From CAZVFX01 sp964626565 (GTDB lineage: Bacteria > Myxococcota_A > UBA9042 > CAIXZC01): a stretch of 46,358 nucleotides of DNA. Of the stretch, positions 1 through 8,853 are shown one piece after another. A program made the translations under genes and the position numbers. The first letter of the stretch is position 1. Each line of letters opens with the position of its first letter. Location: the NCBI GenBank assembly GCA_964626565.1, contig CAZVFX010000056.1:1-46358 (forward strand), written 5' to 3'. Under the pieces are notes generated by a model. It saw only the letters and a program-made list of their open reading frames with translations. It was not told the origin of the DNA and searched no databases.

Positions 1-64
1 CGGCAAGGGTACACAGAAGGGAAACAACCAACCAGGTTCGCATTCTCCAACTAATAGCTTTCAC
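1..64 (-). CDS. 5' end of a secreted protein gene (partial)
   Basis: Only the first 21 codons lie in the window. On the minus strand a strong ribosome binding site (GGGGGAGGTG) stands five bases before a GTG start at 64. The reading frame then gives VKAISWRMRTWLVVSLLCTLA, which has a basic start followed by a hydrophobic stretch and looks like a signal peptide. The gene runs off the left edge and is divergent from the kinase gene at 525. The product cannot be named. Known: this layout is typical of exported proteins. Inferred: it is a secreted protein or lipoprotein, like many others in the window. Confidence 0.6.
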   Translation of the reverse strand, partial: MKAISWRMRTWLVVSLLCTLA

Positions 65-524
65 GGCAACACCTCCCCCAAAAACAGTTGCACGACGCTT
101 CTTCATCAATTCCGTGTAAATAACGGTTTTGCAGAAGCAGAATGCGTACACGCGAGTCGCGCCGCAAGAGATTTGATTGCACAATTGATCGGATGAGAGG
201 AATTGCAGGAAGTTGCAGTACCCAATACGCTCGGATTCGAGCCTGGAACGGGTGGGAAGAAATGACCGGCATGACCGCACAACTCATCCGGCCATTGCTC
301 CCGACTGTGACGCGTCTATGCTTGTGCCTGTTCATCGGAAGCCCTGCACCTGCGAAACCTTCGTGAACGCCCCTTTAATTGAGGGGGCGACAAGCGCCCC
401 GGGAATTCTCCATCTGCCAGGACGGGAGTTGTGTATAGAGGCGGCTGTTCTTTAAATTTAAGTAGACAATTTTGCTGACCGTTAAAGCTTCAGGTAATCT
501 ACGGATGGGACTACATAGACGGAC
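65..524. other. Divergent intergenic region, 460 bases
   Basis: This gap lies between the partial minus-strand gene and the kinase gene. Small open frames here have no ribosome binding site and no recognisable protein, so no gene is called. It holds the pair of competing hairpins at 369-400. A weak promoter-like pair, TTGTGT at 429 and TTAAAT at 452 (17 apart), reads toward the kinase gene. The stretch is more AT-rich near 440-480 than the coding DNA around it, as expected for a control region. Confidence 0.5.
369..400 (+). promoter_or_regulatory. Two mutually exclusive hairpins upstream of the kinase operon
   Basis: A CGCCCC block at 369-374 and an identical CGCCCC block at 395-400 flank one GGGGGCG block at 383-389. 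The middle block can pair with either side. The loop is short with the right block (ACAAG) and AT-rich with the left one. This is the layout of an attenuator-like switch, but no U-run follows. Whether this DNA is transcribed is unknown. Confidence 0.3.
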
Positions 525-2411
525 GTGGAACTGATGGCGCAGCAAGCCAAAAAATACTGCCCCGGTTGTCTGCAGGATAGAGACGCCGGCCTTGAAACGT
601 GCCCCGTGTGCCAGCGGCAGCTCATCATCCTTCCCGGAGATGACCTCACCGGCAAGATTCTCGACGGAAGATACCGCGTGCTCGGCCCCATCGGAGTGGG
701 CGGAATGGGCCAGGTCTACCGGGCGAAACACGAATACATCGATCGCATCGTCGCGGTGAAAGTGCTGCGCCGGGATCTGGCGTCGGAAGAAACCGCGGTC
801 AAGCGGTTCCTGCTGGAGGCCAAGGCATCCGCCAAACTGGAAAGTCAGCATACGGTCACGGTCCACGATTTTGGTGTGACCAGCGACGGCCTGCTCTACC
901 TGGTCATGGAATACCTTGACGGCCAGACGCTGGCCCGCATTCTGTCACGGGAAGAGGTGATGCACTGGGCGAGGGCCGCGATGCTCATGCTTCAAGCGTG
1001 CGAGTCGTTGAAGGAAGCTCACGCCGCAGGCATCTGGCACCGGGACCTGAAACCTGAGAACTTCATGATCTGCCCGGGGGACCGGGAAGTGCTCAAGGTA
1101 GTGGACTTCGGCATCGCCAAGATAGCTGAAGCCGCCTCGGCCCAGGGTCTCACCAAAGACGGCATGATCTGCGGCACCCCCGAGTACCTGAGCCCCGAGC
1201 AGGCGGCCGGCAGGGAGCTCGACCACCGTTCCGACATCTACTCGTTGGGAGTTGTGCTCTACGAAAGCTTGTGCGGCAAGCCGCCGTTCAAAGCCAGCAC
1301 ACCGGTGCGGATTCTCCTTCATCACCTGGGGACAGAGCCCACACCCATCACCGAGGTCAATCCATCAGTGGAAGTGCCTGCCAGGATGATCGAACTGGTT
1401 GACCGCATGATGGCCAAAGAACCGGGGGACAGACCTCAGACCATCGAGGCGGTCGCAACGCAACTGGAAGGGATCCTGGCGGGCGAAAGAATGCAAGGGA
1501 CCGAAGGTTATCTCGACCTGTCCACCGCGGAACGGAAACGCCGGGCACAGGAAACCTCGATGGAGGTACCCGGGTTGGACGGCGACGACGGCGAAGCCTT
1601 CGAGTTTGAGGAAACCGAAGATGCCCCGGCCGAAGCTGCGAGCAGCGAATGGCGCATGGCCACCCCCACGGAAGCAGAGCAGGCCACCGCAGAGCCGCCG
1701 ATAGGAAAACGCACCCAGTTCTCAAATGATCTCCTCGGCGCCGGCATCAAGCCATCAAGGAACGGCTTGTGGGCGGGCCTGGGCGCCGGCCTCGTGGTGC
1801 TGGTCCTGCTGGTGGTCTTCGCCTCAGGCGGATTCCTCGGTGGCGCCGGCGGTAAGGCCGACGTGACGGCCGATTCCGGCACCACTCCGGGGAACGCCCT
1901 TCCAACGCCCGAGGACCTGACGCCGACCCCGGATATCAGGACTGAGACCGCCGACACTACAGAAAGCGACAGCAGCACGTCCGACACCCCCGCTCCGACA
2001 ACAGACGTCAGGCCGGAAGCAAGGTCTGTCCCCAACGACATCACTTCTACAGCCGACGAGGTGCAAGCCACTCCGGACGTAGCTGCCGGGCCGACGCCCG
2101 ACACCGAAGTAGTTGACACCCGCACCGGCGCCGACGCCACAACCCCGGGGACAGACCTCACCGAAAAGAAGCCGAAGGAGCACCGCCCGCCCGAGAAGTC
2201 ACACCGTCCAAAGGACCAGTCTGCCGGTGGTAAAGCCGGCAAAAAGAGCGGGGACAGACCTTCCAAGCCCGAGGAAATACCGGGCAAACCGGCGGACCCG
2301 AAAGAGGGGACAGACCCGAAACCTGATTCGACGACAAAACCGGGGGCTGGAGACTTCGAGGAGATCCCGAAGTCAGCCACCGAGTTTGAAGAGCTGCCTC
2401 CCGGAGTCTAA
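525..2411 (+). CDS. Membrane-anchored Ser/Thr protein kinase with N-terminal zinc ribbon
   Basis: A 628-residue Hanks-type kinase. Residues 12-29 carry two CPxC-like pairs (C12, C15, C26, C29), a likely zinc ribbon. The kinase domain spans about 50-316: glycine loop GVGGMG at 58-62, catalytic lysine K79 in VAVK, HRDLKPEN at 172-179, DFG at 194-196, and GTPEYLSPEQ in the activation segment. These are the residues an active kinase needs. An acidic linker leads to one membrane span (about 414-436). A Thr/Pro/Asp-rich tail of about 190 residues follows, predicted to lie outside the cytoplasm. The start is GTG 525; ATG 534 in the same frame is an alternative. It heads a tightly packed run of surface lipoprotein genes, so it may sense or control them (inference). 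The gene also holds three exact copies and one near copy of the 12-mer GGGGACAGACCT. Confidence 0.93.
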   Translation: MELMAQQAKKYCPGCLQDRDAGLETCPVCQRQLIILPGDDLTGKILDGRYRVLGPIGVGGMGQVYRAKHEYIDRIVAVKVLRRDLASEETAVKRFLLEAKASAKLESQHTVTVHDFGVTSDGLLYLVMEYLDGQTLARILSREEVMHWARAAMLMLQACESLKEAHAAGIWHRDLKPENFMICPGDREVLKVVDFGIAKIAEAASAQGLTKDGMICGTPEYLSPEQAAGRELDHRSDIYSLGVVLYESLCGKPPFKASTPVRILLHHLGTEPTPITEVNPSVEVPARMIELVDRMMAKEPGDRPQTIEAVATQLEGILAGERMQGTEGYLDLSTAERKRRAQETSMEVPGLDGDDGEAFEFEETEDAPAEAASSEWRMATPTEAEQATAEPPIGKRTQFSNDLLGAGIKPSRNGLWAGLGAGLVVLVLLVVFASGGFLGGAGGKADVTADSGTTPGNALPTPEDLTPTPDIRTETADTTESDSSTSDTPAPTTDVRPEARSVPNDITSTADEVQATPDVAAGPTPDTEVVDTRTGADATTPGTDLTEKKPKEHRPPEKSHRPKDQSAGGKAGKKSGDRPSKPEEIPGKPADPKEGTDPKPDSTTKPGAGDFEEIPKSATEFEELPPGV

Positions 2412-2446
2412 CCCCGGCGGCAGATAGAAGGAGGGAACCGGACCCC

Positions 2447-3646
2447 ATGAAGTTCTTACAACTCACTTTGATGTTGGGCCTGCTCTCTGCCGGCGGGCTC
2501 TCGGACGCCCTCGCCCAGGGGAGTCCGGGGGAAAAAGACCTCACCGCGGAGAACAGCCGCGCCATCCGCCTGGTGGGAGAAGGCAAGCTGGACGAGGCGA
2601 TTGAAATCTGGAACCGCTTGCTCGTCGAGGCGCCCGCCAACGCCCGGCCAGCGATCCAGAAGAACCTTGGCCGCGCACAGCAGACCACCGGCCGGCTCAA
2701 CCTGGCCTGGTACCACCTCGACCAGGCGCTGAAGCACAAGAAGGACGACGCCAAACTCCAGGCCTGGCGTGGTGAGGCAGAAGACGAACTGAAGAAGGCC
2801 GGGCGCTGCCCGGTAAGATTCTCCGCCGGCGCCGCACCGGACAGCCTCGTCGTAGACGGCGTAGATGTGCCCATTCCTCCCCAGGAGCTGACCTGGTGGG
2901 TGGGCAATGGGCCCCATGTGGCAAAAGCAACAAGAAAAGGTCGGAAGCCGGTGTTCAAACAATTCGACATCACTTGCCCCGCCGCTGGTACGGTAACCCT
3001 CGGCCTCGATCCCGAACCGGGACCGGCCACACTGGAGTTGGAAGGACTGCCCGAAGGCGCCGAAGTTCTGGTGAACAAGACCCGGGTGGCGACCAAAGCG
3101 GGAATCGCCCGGATAAAGCTAAAGCGACGAGGCAAGTACACCCTTACTGTCCGCAAAAAAGGGTTTGAGGAGTTCCGCCAACCGCTGACCCTGGGCCCCG
3201 GCGACAAAGTCAAAGTGCCGGTGGCTATGAAACCGGCGAGCACTGCGGGCCCCGGACCGGGCGTGGGAACGTCCGCGACCGGAGGAAGCGACACGTGGAA
3301 ATACGTGATGCTGGGCGGCGGCGTCGCCTGCCTCGTAGGGGGGACTGTGACATATCTTGTGGCCGGCGGAAACCAGTCCGACCTGGATGACGAATATGAG
3401 AAACTCTATCCCGGCCCCATGTCGCAGGAAGAGGCCGACAAGGCGAACAACGCCTATGATGCCAGAAGGGACGACGAAGTCGCCCCATGGGTAACCTCGA
3501 GTTGGGTCCTGTGGGGTGTGGGAGGGGCAGCCACCGCAGCTTCGATTATCTTCCTTTCGATTGACGACAAATCCGGCTCAACAACAGCCCTCCGTCCCCT
3601 GCTGGGGCCGGGGGTGACCGGCGTTACCGTGAACTGGGGGTGGTAG
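2447..3646 (+). CDS. Exported TPR/PEGA-domain membrane protein
   Basis: A 399-residue protein with a clear signal peptide (cleavage near ALAQG). A helical TPR-like region at about 35-115 (GEGKLDEAIEIWNRLL and a second similar unit) is followed by a PEGA-type beta domain at about 200-265, with the usual pattern of a short sequence of surrogate beta strands and KKGFEEF. Two hydrophobic segments lie near the C-terminus (about 287-306 and 350-368). An AGAAGGAGG ribosome binding site precedes ATG 2447. The gene lies 35 bases after the kinase. Kinase plus TPR/PEGA pairs are common in myxobacterial genomes, where PEGA proteins are thought to bind surface structures. The role here is inferred. Confidence 0.8.
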   Translation: MKFLQLTLMLGLLSAGGLSDALAQGSPGEKDLTAENSRAIRLVGEGKLDEAIEIWNRLLVEAPANARPAIQKNLGRAQQTTGRLNLAWYHLDQALKHKKDDAKLQAWRGEAEDELKKAGRCPVRFSAGAAPDSLVVDGVDVPIPPQELTWWVGNGPHVAKATRKGRKPVFKQFDITCPAAGTVTLGLDPEPGPATLELEGLPEGAEVLVNKTRVATKAGIARIKLKRRGKYTLTVRKKGFEEFRQPLTLGPGDKVKVPVAMKPASTAGPGPGVGTSATGGSDTWKYVMLGGGVACLVGGTVTYLVAGGNQSDLDDEYEKLYPGPMSQEEADKANNAYDARRDDEVAPWVTSSWVLWGVGGAATAASIIFLSIDDKSGSTTALRPLLGPGVTGVTVNWGW

Positions 3647-3648
3647 CC

Positions 3649-5001
3649 ATGGGAAAAGCAATGGAAACCATATTTCGCCTGCTGCTCCTCGCCGCTTTCC
3701 TGGCGCCGGCTCTGCCGGGCTGCATCGAGGCGGGTTTCAAGGCTCAGGTCGCTCAGGATGCCGCGCCACCTGCCGACATTCCCGGAGAGGGGGAAACGAC
3801 GCCGGTCAACTGTGACGAAGCGGAGTGTGGTGACGACATCTGCCAGAAACAGTGCGGCGAGAGCAACGTGGGCTGCCCGGGCGACTGCTGCAGTTGCGGG
3901 GATGGTGTCTGCCTCGAGATCTGCGGCGAGGACACAGATGTCTGTGCTGAAGACTGCTGCAAGTGTGGAGACAACACCTGCTCTCCGGAGTGCGGCGAAA
4001 ACCAGACCAACTGCAAAGAAGACTGCTGTCTGTGCGGGGACGGGGTGTGCAACGGGCTCGAGTATCAGTGCGCCGAGACTTCGGCGTCGTGCCCGGCCGA
4101 CTGCGCCACCTGCGGTGACGGAATCTGCAACGAAGGCTGGCAATCATGCTCCCTGGACTGTTGCGGCGCGTGCGGGGACGGATTGTGCAAGGGGGGCGAA
4201 TGCCCGGACGCGGAGAACCCCCAGGTGTGCCCCGAAGATTGCGGCGCGTTTGCCTGTGGCAACAAGGTGTGCGAACCGGGCGAAAACCCGGTGGTCTGCA
4301 TCCAGGACTGCCTCCACCAGGCGTGCGGCAACAACGTATGTGAAGTGGGCGAGGATGTCAATTCGTGCCCCAAAGATTGCGGAGCCGGCTGCGGCGACTG
4401 CAAGTGCGACGGCAACGAGTCGTTCGCCTCGTGCCCCATCGACTGCGGGTTTTGCGGCGACAGCTACTGCAGCAACTGCCCCGAGCACGACGAGAGCATC
4501 CAGAGCTGCCCCCAGGACTGCTGCAACGACTGGGATCCATGCAGCAAAAACGATTGGGCCTACGACGATGCCGGAGTAGCATATTGTGTAAGGACTCCAA
4601 CCACGGCCACCGACTGCGACATTGTCTTCCCGTGCACCAGCGGTGACTACTGCGACAACGGAGTTTGCGTGCCCGGACCCGACGAGGCCGACTGTGACGA
4701 CGGCGACCCGTGCACCGACGACGTGTGCGACGACTTCGAAAAGAAATGCGTACACACCCAGAACCAGGGCCCGTGCGACGACGGCGACCCGTGCACTGCG
4801 GACGACACCTGTAGCCAGGGCCAATGCCTGGGCGGCGGCCCTGCCGACTGCTCCGACGGCAACGACTGTACCAATGACCTGTGCGTTTCCGCAGGGGGCG
4901 CGGGCTGTGCGTGGAACAACGTTGCCGACGGCACTCCGTGCGTCAAGGAGTGCGGCGGCCAGACACCACAATGCACAGACGGAGAGTGTGTTTGTCAGTA
5001 G
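3649..5001 (+). CDS. Cys-rich lipoprotein with CGDGxC modules and CTDC repeats
   Basis: A 450-residue lipoprotein. The lipobox ends at LPGC, giving an acylated Cys near residue 21. About nine modules of the form CGDGxC...CPxDC fill most of the chain. The last 110 residues hold two or three CDDGDPCTxDxC units like the Dictyostelium CTDC repeat (Pfam Dicty_CTDC family, from memory). In-frame starts are GTG 3640, ATG 3649 and ATG 3661; ATG 3649 is chosen because GGGGGTGG lies five bases upstream. It begins two bases after the PEGA gene, so translation is probably coupled. All the Cys-rich modules suggest a disulfide-stabilised, rigid surface stalk. It is the shortest of five related lipoproteins in this operon. 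Confidence 0.82.
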   Translation: MGKAMETIFRLLLLAAFLAPALPGCIEAGFKAQVAQDAAPPADIPGEGETTPVNCDEAECGDDICQKQCGESNVGCPGDCCSCGDGVCLEICGEDTDVCAEDCCKCGDNTCSPECGENQTNCKEDCCLCGDGVCNGLEYQCAETSASCPADCATCGDGICNEGWQSCSLDCCGACGDGLCKGGECPDAENPQVCPEDCGAFACGNKVCEPGENPVVCIQDCLHQACGNNVCEVGEDVNSCPKDCGAGCGDCKCDGNESFASCPIDCGFCGDSYCSNCPEHDESIQSCPQDCCNDWDPCSKNDWAYDDAGVAYCVRTPTTATDCDIVFPCTSGDYCDNGVCVPGPDEADCDDGDPCTDDVCDDFEKKCVHTQNQGPCDDGDPCTADDTCSQGQCLGGGPADCSDGNDCTNDLCVSAGGAGCAWNNVADGTPCVKECGGQTPQCTDGECVCQ

Positions 5002-5009
5002 CTGAGCGA

Positions 5010-8000
5010 GTGTGGCGCTTCACCCTGGCGGTGGCGGTCGCGATCACCGGCTGCTCCCAGGAAGGGACTACCTCCACAGAGGACGTCACACCGGTCGCTG
5101 ACACGGTGGAAACTATCGGGACAGACCTTACCCCTGACGTCGAAAAACAGTGCGGAGACGGCGAGTGCAACGTGGCTGCGGGCGAGAGTGCACTCACCTG
5201 CCCGGAAGACTGCTGCCGGTGCGGAGACGGCGCCTGCATGACCGCGGGTTGCGGTGAAGGGTGGGTGGAACAGCTCATGACCTGCGCCACCGACTGTGCG
5301 GAGTGTGGCAACAGCCAGTGCGACCCGGGGGAGGGGCCGGTCAAATGCCCGGAGGACTGCTGCGGGATTTGCGGCGACGGCCAGTGCAAAGGGGGCCTGT
5401 GCGGGGAGAATCCGGAGGCCTGTCCCCAGGATTGTGCGGCCTCGGAATGCGGAAATCTAACCTGCGAGCCGGGTGAAAACCCTGTCGATTGTCCGGCCGA
5501 CTGCGAGCCGTACCAATGCGGCAATGCGACGTGCGAGCCCGGCGAGAACCCTGAGGTCTGTCCCCAGGATTGCGCCGCTTCCTGTGGAGACTGCGAGTGC
5601 GGGGGGAGCGAGTCATACTCGACCTGTCCCCAGGACTGCGGCTTCTGCGGAGACGGGTACTGTTTCGCCGAGTGCACCCATCTCGCCGAGTGGGCGGACA
5701 CGTGCCCCAAAGACTGTTGCGAGCCGGACTGCGGGGACCGGGTGTGCGGCCCCGACGGCTGCGGCGGGTCTTGTGGCAAATGCAACGCGCCGAAGTCCTG
5801 CGCAGATGGGGAGTGCGTATGTCAGCCGAAGTGCGAAGGCAAGGCGTGCGGGCTGGACGGATGCGGAGGAAGCTGCGGAAGTTGTGACCAGGGTGAGATA
5901 TGTGGGGCTGACTACAATTGCCACTGCATGCCATCCTGCGATGGAAAACTGTGCGGCGATGACGGTTGCGGCGGCAGTTGCGGAGATTGCGCCCCGGGTG
6001 AGTCGTGCAACGCCGGTCTTTGCACGGACTGCTGCCCGGGAGTCACCGCCCTGGCCGCAGGATGGTACCACACCTGTGCGGTGAACGAGAACGGAGCCGC
6101 GCACTGTTGGGGGTTCGGTTCTACCGGCGAACTGGGTTACGGAAACACCGAGCACGTTGGCGGGGCCGGGGACAAGCTGCCCTCTGAAGGGGGGCAGTTG
6201 GACCTGGGCGGCAAGGTCGCGCAGATTTCGGCCGGTCTGCACCACACCTGCGCACTCCTGGACTCCGGTGACGTGCGCTGCTGGGGGGACGGCTCTTTCG
6301 GCAAACTCGGCCAGGCCAGCCTGGACAACATCGGGGATACCGAGACGCCGGGTGAAGTATCAGCGGTTGATTTGGGCGGGCAGGTGACTTCCATCGCCGC
6401 GGGCGGACATCACTCCTGTGCGGTGGTCAGTTCCGGCAAAGTCCGCTGCTGGGGCCTCGCCCAACACGGTCAACTCGGCTATGGAAATGCAGACAATATC
6501 GGAGCCGGCGAGAAGCCCGGGGAAGTGGATGAGGTAGACGTTGGGGGCGACGTCAAGGAGTTGGCACTGGGCCTCTATCATACCTGCGCCCTCGGCGTGC
6601 AGGGAGAGGTACGCTGCTGGGGCGACAACAGCTATGGACAGTTGGGATACGGCAACTATGACGGCATCGGCCTCGACGGCACGCCCGCGGGTGCGGGCAC
6701 AGTGGAAATCGGCGGACCGGCCAGGAAGATAGCTGCCGGTCACTATCATACCTGCGCCTTGTTGGAGACCGACAACATCATCTGCTGGGGACTGGGTGCG
6801 GAGGGACAACTGGGGTACGGAAGCACCAGCGGCGTCGGCGGCGAGGAAAAACCCGCTTCCGCCGGAAACGTCGACGTGGGCGGGCTGGTGAAAGACATCG
6901 CGGCGGGGACCTACCACACGTGTGCGGTGCTGACCACCGGCAAGGTACTCTGCTGGGGCGACAACGCGTTCGGGCAGTTGGGATACGGCCACGAGGAACC
7001 TGTGGGCAACGTCGAGCCACCTGTGTCGGCCGGTGTGGTCGACGTCGGCGGCCTCGCCACCGGCGTTGTCGCCGGGGATTATTTCACCTGCGCGATTCTC
7101 GAGGCGGGGACGGTTCGCTGTTGGGGCGACAACGCATACGGGCAGTTGGGATACGGCGGCAGCGACCTGGTGGGAGACGATGAGCCCCCTTCCGACTGGG
7201 GGCCGGTGGAGCTTTGCCCCTGCCAGCCTATCTGTCCCACCTGCAATTGTCAGCCCGACTGTGCGGGGAAGGAGTGCGGCGATGATGGGTGCGGCGGGCT
7301 GTGCGGCAGTTGCCCCGGCAATCTCAGTTCGTGCATCGGCGGCGCATGCATTTGCGATTCGTCCTGCGTCGGTTTGGAGTGCGGACCCGACGGGTGCGGA
7401 GATAGTTGCGGCGAATGTGCGGGAGACCAGGACGTGTGCCTGGAAGGCTTCTGCACCTGTCTGCCGGACTGCCACGACAAGGAGTGCGGCGACGATGGGT
7501 GCGGTGGGCCGTGCGGAAGTTGCCCCACCGGGTGGACTTGCGGCCTCGATGACACATGCTACTGTGAGCCCGACTGCGGGGGCGTGGACTGCGGTTATGA
7601 CGGCTGCTTCGGGGTCTGCGGGCAGTGCGACAATCCCCAATTCCCGCACTGCATCGAGGGATTGTGCACATGCGCACCAGACTGTGAAGGAAAGGAGTGC
7701 GGGCCTGACATGTGCACCGGCGACTGCGGAAAATGTCCGGGTCTCCAGATCTGCAACGTGGCGGCGGGGGTGTGCAACAGCGACTACCCGCTGCCGACCG
7801 GATTGAATTGGCACCCGGTGGGAGTCAGCCCCCTGCCCCAGGTGCCCCTCGGCTGTGGAACCGCGGCTTTTCCGTGCAACCAGGGCTCATTCAATTTTGT
7901 GTGGGTCCCCGACTCCGGCCAACTGGATTGCTTCGACAATGAGGCGCCGATGGCAGAGTGCCCGGGGACAGCAGAGTTGGCGCCGTGTGCGCTCACTGCC

Positions 8001-8840
8001 TACTGCGGCCAGGACGGACAGCACGGGCTGGACGAATACAAACCCGGCTGGGACGCCGACCGATTTGCCACGTGGGAAGAAACGCCCGGCCAACCGATCG
8101 TCACCGACGGCTGGACCGGACTGCTCTGGCAGGACTCGTTCCAGGACTTGACCTGGGACCAGGCTGTGGGCCACTGCGCCGGCCTTGGTGATTGGGCCGG
8201 CTTCTCCGGCTGGCGCCTCCCTTCCAGCCACGAACTGATGAGCTTGCTCCAGTACAACGACGGGGAGGTCAAGTCCGGCTATCCCGGCATGCCTGAGCAT
8301 GATTTCTGGTCTGCAGACATCCGTGCGGAGAAGCAGGACGAAGAGTGGGTGGTTTCGTTTGTCACCGGGGCGGTGGTTGCCGGCGAGGCCAAAACGGACG
8401 TGAAAGGGGTGCGCTGCGTCACCGATGTGGCGGTCGGCGACCCGGGACAACGGTTCTACTTCGCCAACACCGGCCCCGGTGATAAGGTGGTGTTTGACTC
8501 CCGGTCCGGGCTGATCTGGCAGCACTCTTCCTCGGGGAATCTGAGCTGGCACGACGCCCTGCAGCACTGCGAGGCTTCGGGCTACGGCGGACGCGATGAC
8601 TGGCGCCTGCCCAACGTCCTGGAGCTTGCCAGCCTGCTGGACACTACCCGGTGGATGGCGCCCTTCATCGACGCTCAGGCCTTTCCGCTGACCCCCACGG
8701 CGCCCTTCTTCACCTCGACGACCGTTACGGAAGCCGACAACTACGCCTGGAAGGTGCACTTCGACACCGGTCCCGACCGGATCGAGTGGATCACCAAGAC
8801 CGCAGAGTTGGATGTGCGCTGCGTAACGGACGCGCCATGA
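5010..8840 (+). CDS. Giant Cys-rich lipoprotein with RCC1 propeller and two DUF1566 domains
   Basis: 1276 residues from GTG 5010. The N-terminus is a lipoprotein signal ending in ITGC. In-frame alternatives are ATG 4971 and GTG 4986; 5010 is preferred because it gives a normal signal length and does not overlap the previous gene. Domain order: CGDGxC-type modules (about 30-230); three GKxCGxDGCGG-type modules; seven RCC1 repeats (about 344-735), each with TCA and CWG cysteines; five more GKxCGxDGCGG modules; then two DUF1566 (Lcl C-terminal-like) domains, seen as WTGLLWQD, GWRLPSSHEL and VRCVTD and repeated as SGLIWQHS, DWRLPNVLEL and VRCVTD. The Cys-rich sections look like stalks separating two binding heads. 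Function unknown; surface recognition or adhesion is inferred. Confidence 0.85.
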   Translation: MWRFTLAVAVAITGCSQEGTTSTEDVTPVADTVETIGTDLTPDVEKQCGDGECNVAAGESALTCPEDCCRCGDGACMTAGCGEGWVEQLMTCATDCAECGNSQCDPGEGPVKCPEDCCGICGDGQCKGGLCGENPEACPQDCAASECGNLTCEPGENPVDCPADCEPYQCGNATCEPGENPEVCPQDCAASCGDCECGGSESYSTCPQDCGFCGDGYCFAECTHLAEWADTCPKDCCEPDCGDRVCGPDGCGGSCGKCNAPKSCADGECVCQPKCEGKACGLDGCGGSCGSCDQGEICGADYNCHCMPSCDGKLCGDDGCGGSCGDCAPGESCNAGLCTDCCPGVTALAAGWYHTCAVNENGAAHCWGFGSTGELGYGNTEHVGGAGDKLPSEGGQLDLGGKVAQISAGLHHTCALLDSGDVRCWGDGSFGKLGQASLDNIGDTETPGEVSAVDLGGQVTSIAAGGHHSCAVVSSGKVRCWGLAQHGQLGYGNADNIGAGEKPGEVDEVDVGGDVKELALGLYHTCALGVQGEVRCWGDNSYGQLGYGNYDGIGLDGTPAGAGTVEIGGPARKIAAGHYHTCALLETDNIICWGLGAEGQLGYGSTSGVGGEEKPASAGNVDVGGLVKDIAAGTYHTCAVLTTGKVLCWGDNAFGQLGYGHEEPVGNVEPPVSAGVVDVGGLATGVVAGDYFTCAILEAGTVRCWGDNAYGQLGYGGSDLVGDDEPPSDWGPVELCPCQPICPTCNCQPDCAGKECGDDGCGGLCGSCPGNLSSCIGGACICDSSCVGLECGPDGCGDSCGECAGDQDVCLEGFCTCLPDCHDKECGDDGCGGPCGSCPTGWTCGLDDTCYCEPDCGGVDCGYDGCFGVCGQCDNPQFPHCIEGLCTCAPDCEGKECGPDMCTGDCGKCPGLQICNVAAGVCNSDYPLPTGLNWHPVGVSPLPQVPLGCGTAAFPCNQGSFNFVWVPDSGQLDCFDNEAPMAECPGTAELAPCALTAYCGQDGQHGLDEYKPGWDADRFATWEETPGQPIVTDGWTGLLWQDSFQDLTWDQAVGHCAGLGDWAGFSGWRLPSSHELMSLLQYNDGEVKSGYPGMPEHDFWSADIRAEKQDEEWVVSFVTGAVVAGEAKTDVKGVRCVTDVAVGDPGQRFYFANTGPGDKVVFDSRSGLIWQHSSSGNLSWHDALQHCEASGYGGRDDWRLPNVLELASLLDTTRWMAPFIDAQAFPLTPTAPFFTSTTVTEADNYAWKVHFDTGPDRIEWITKTAELDVRCVTDAP

Positions 8841-8853
8841 GGAGGGGACGACC

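Noticed and set aside
375..866. Minus-strand open frame over the start of the kinase gene.
   Set aside because: It is the antisense of a well-supported kinase domain and has no family resemblance.
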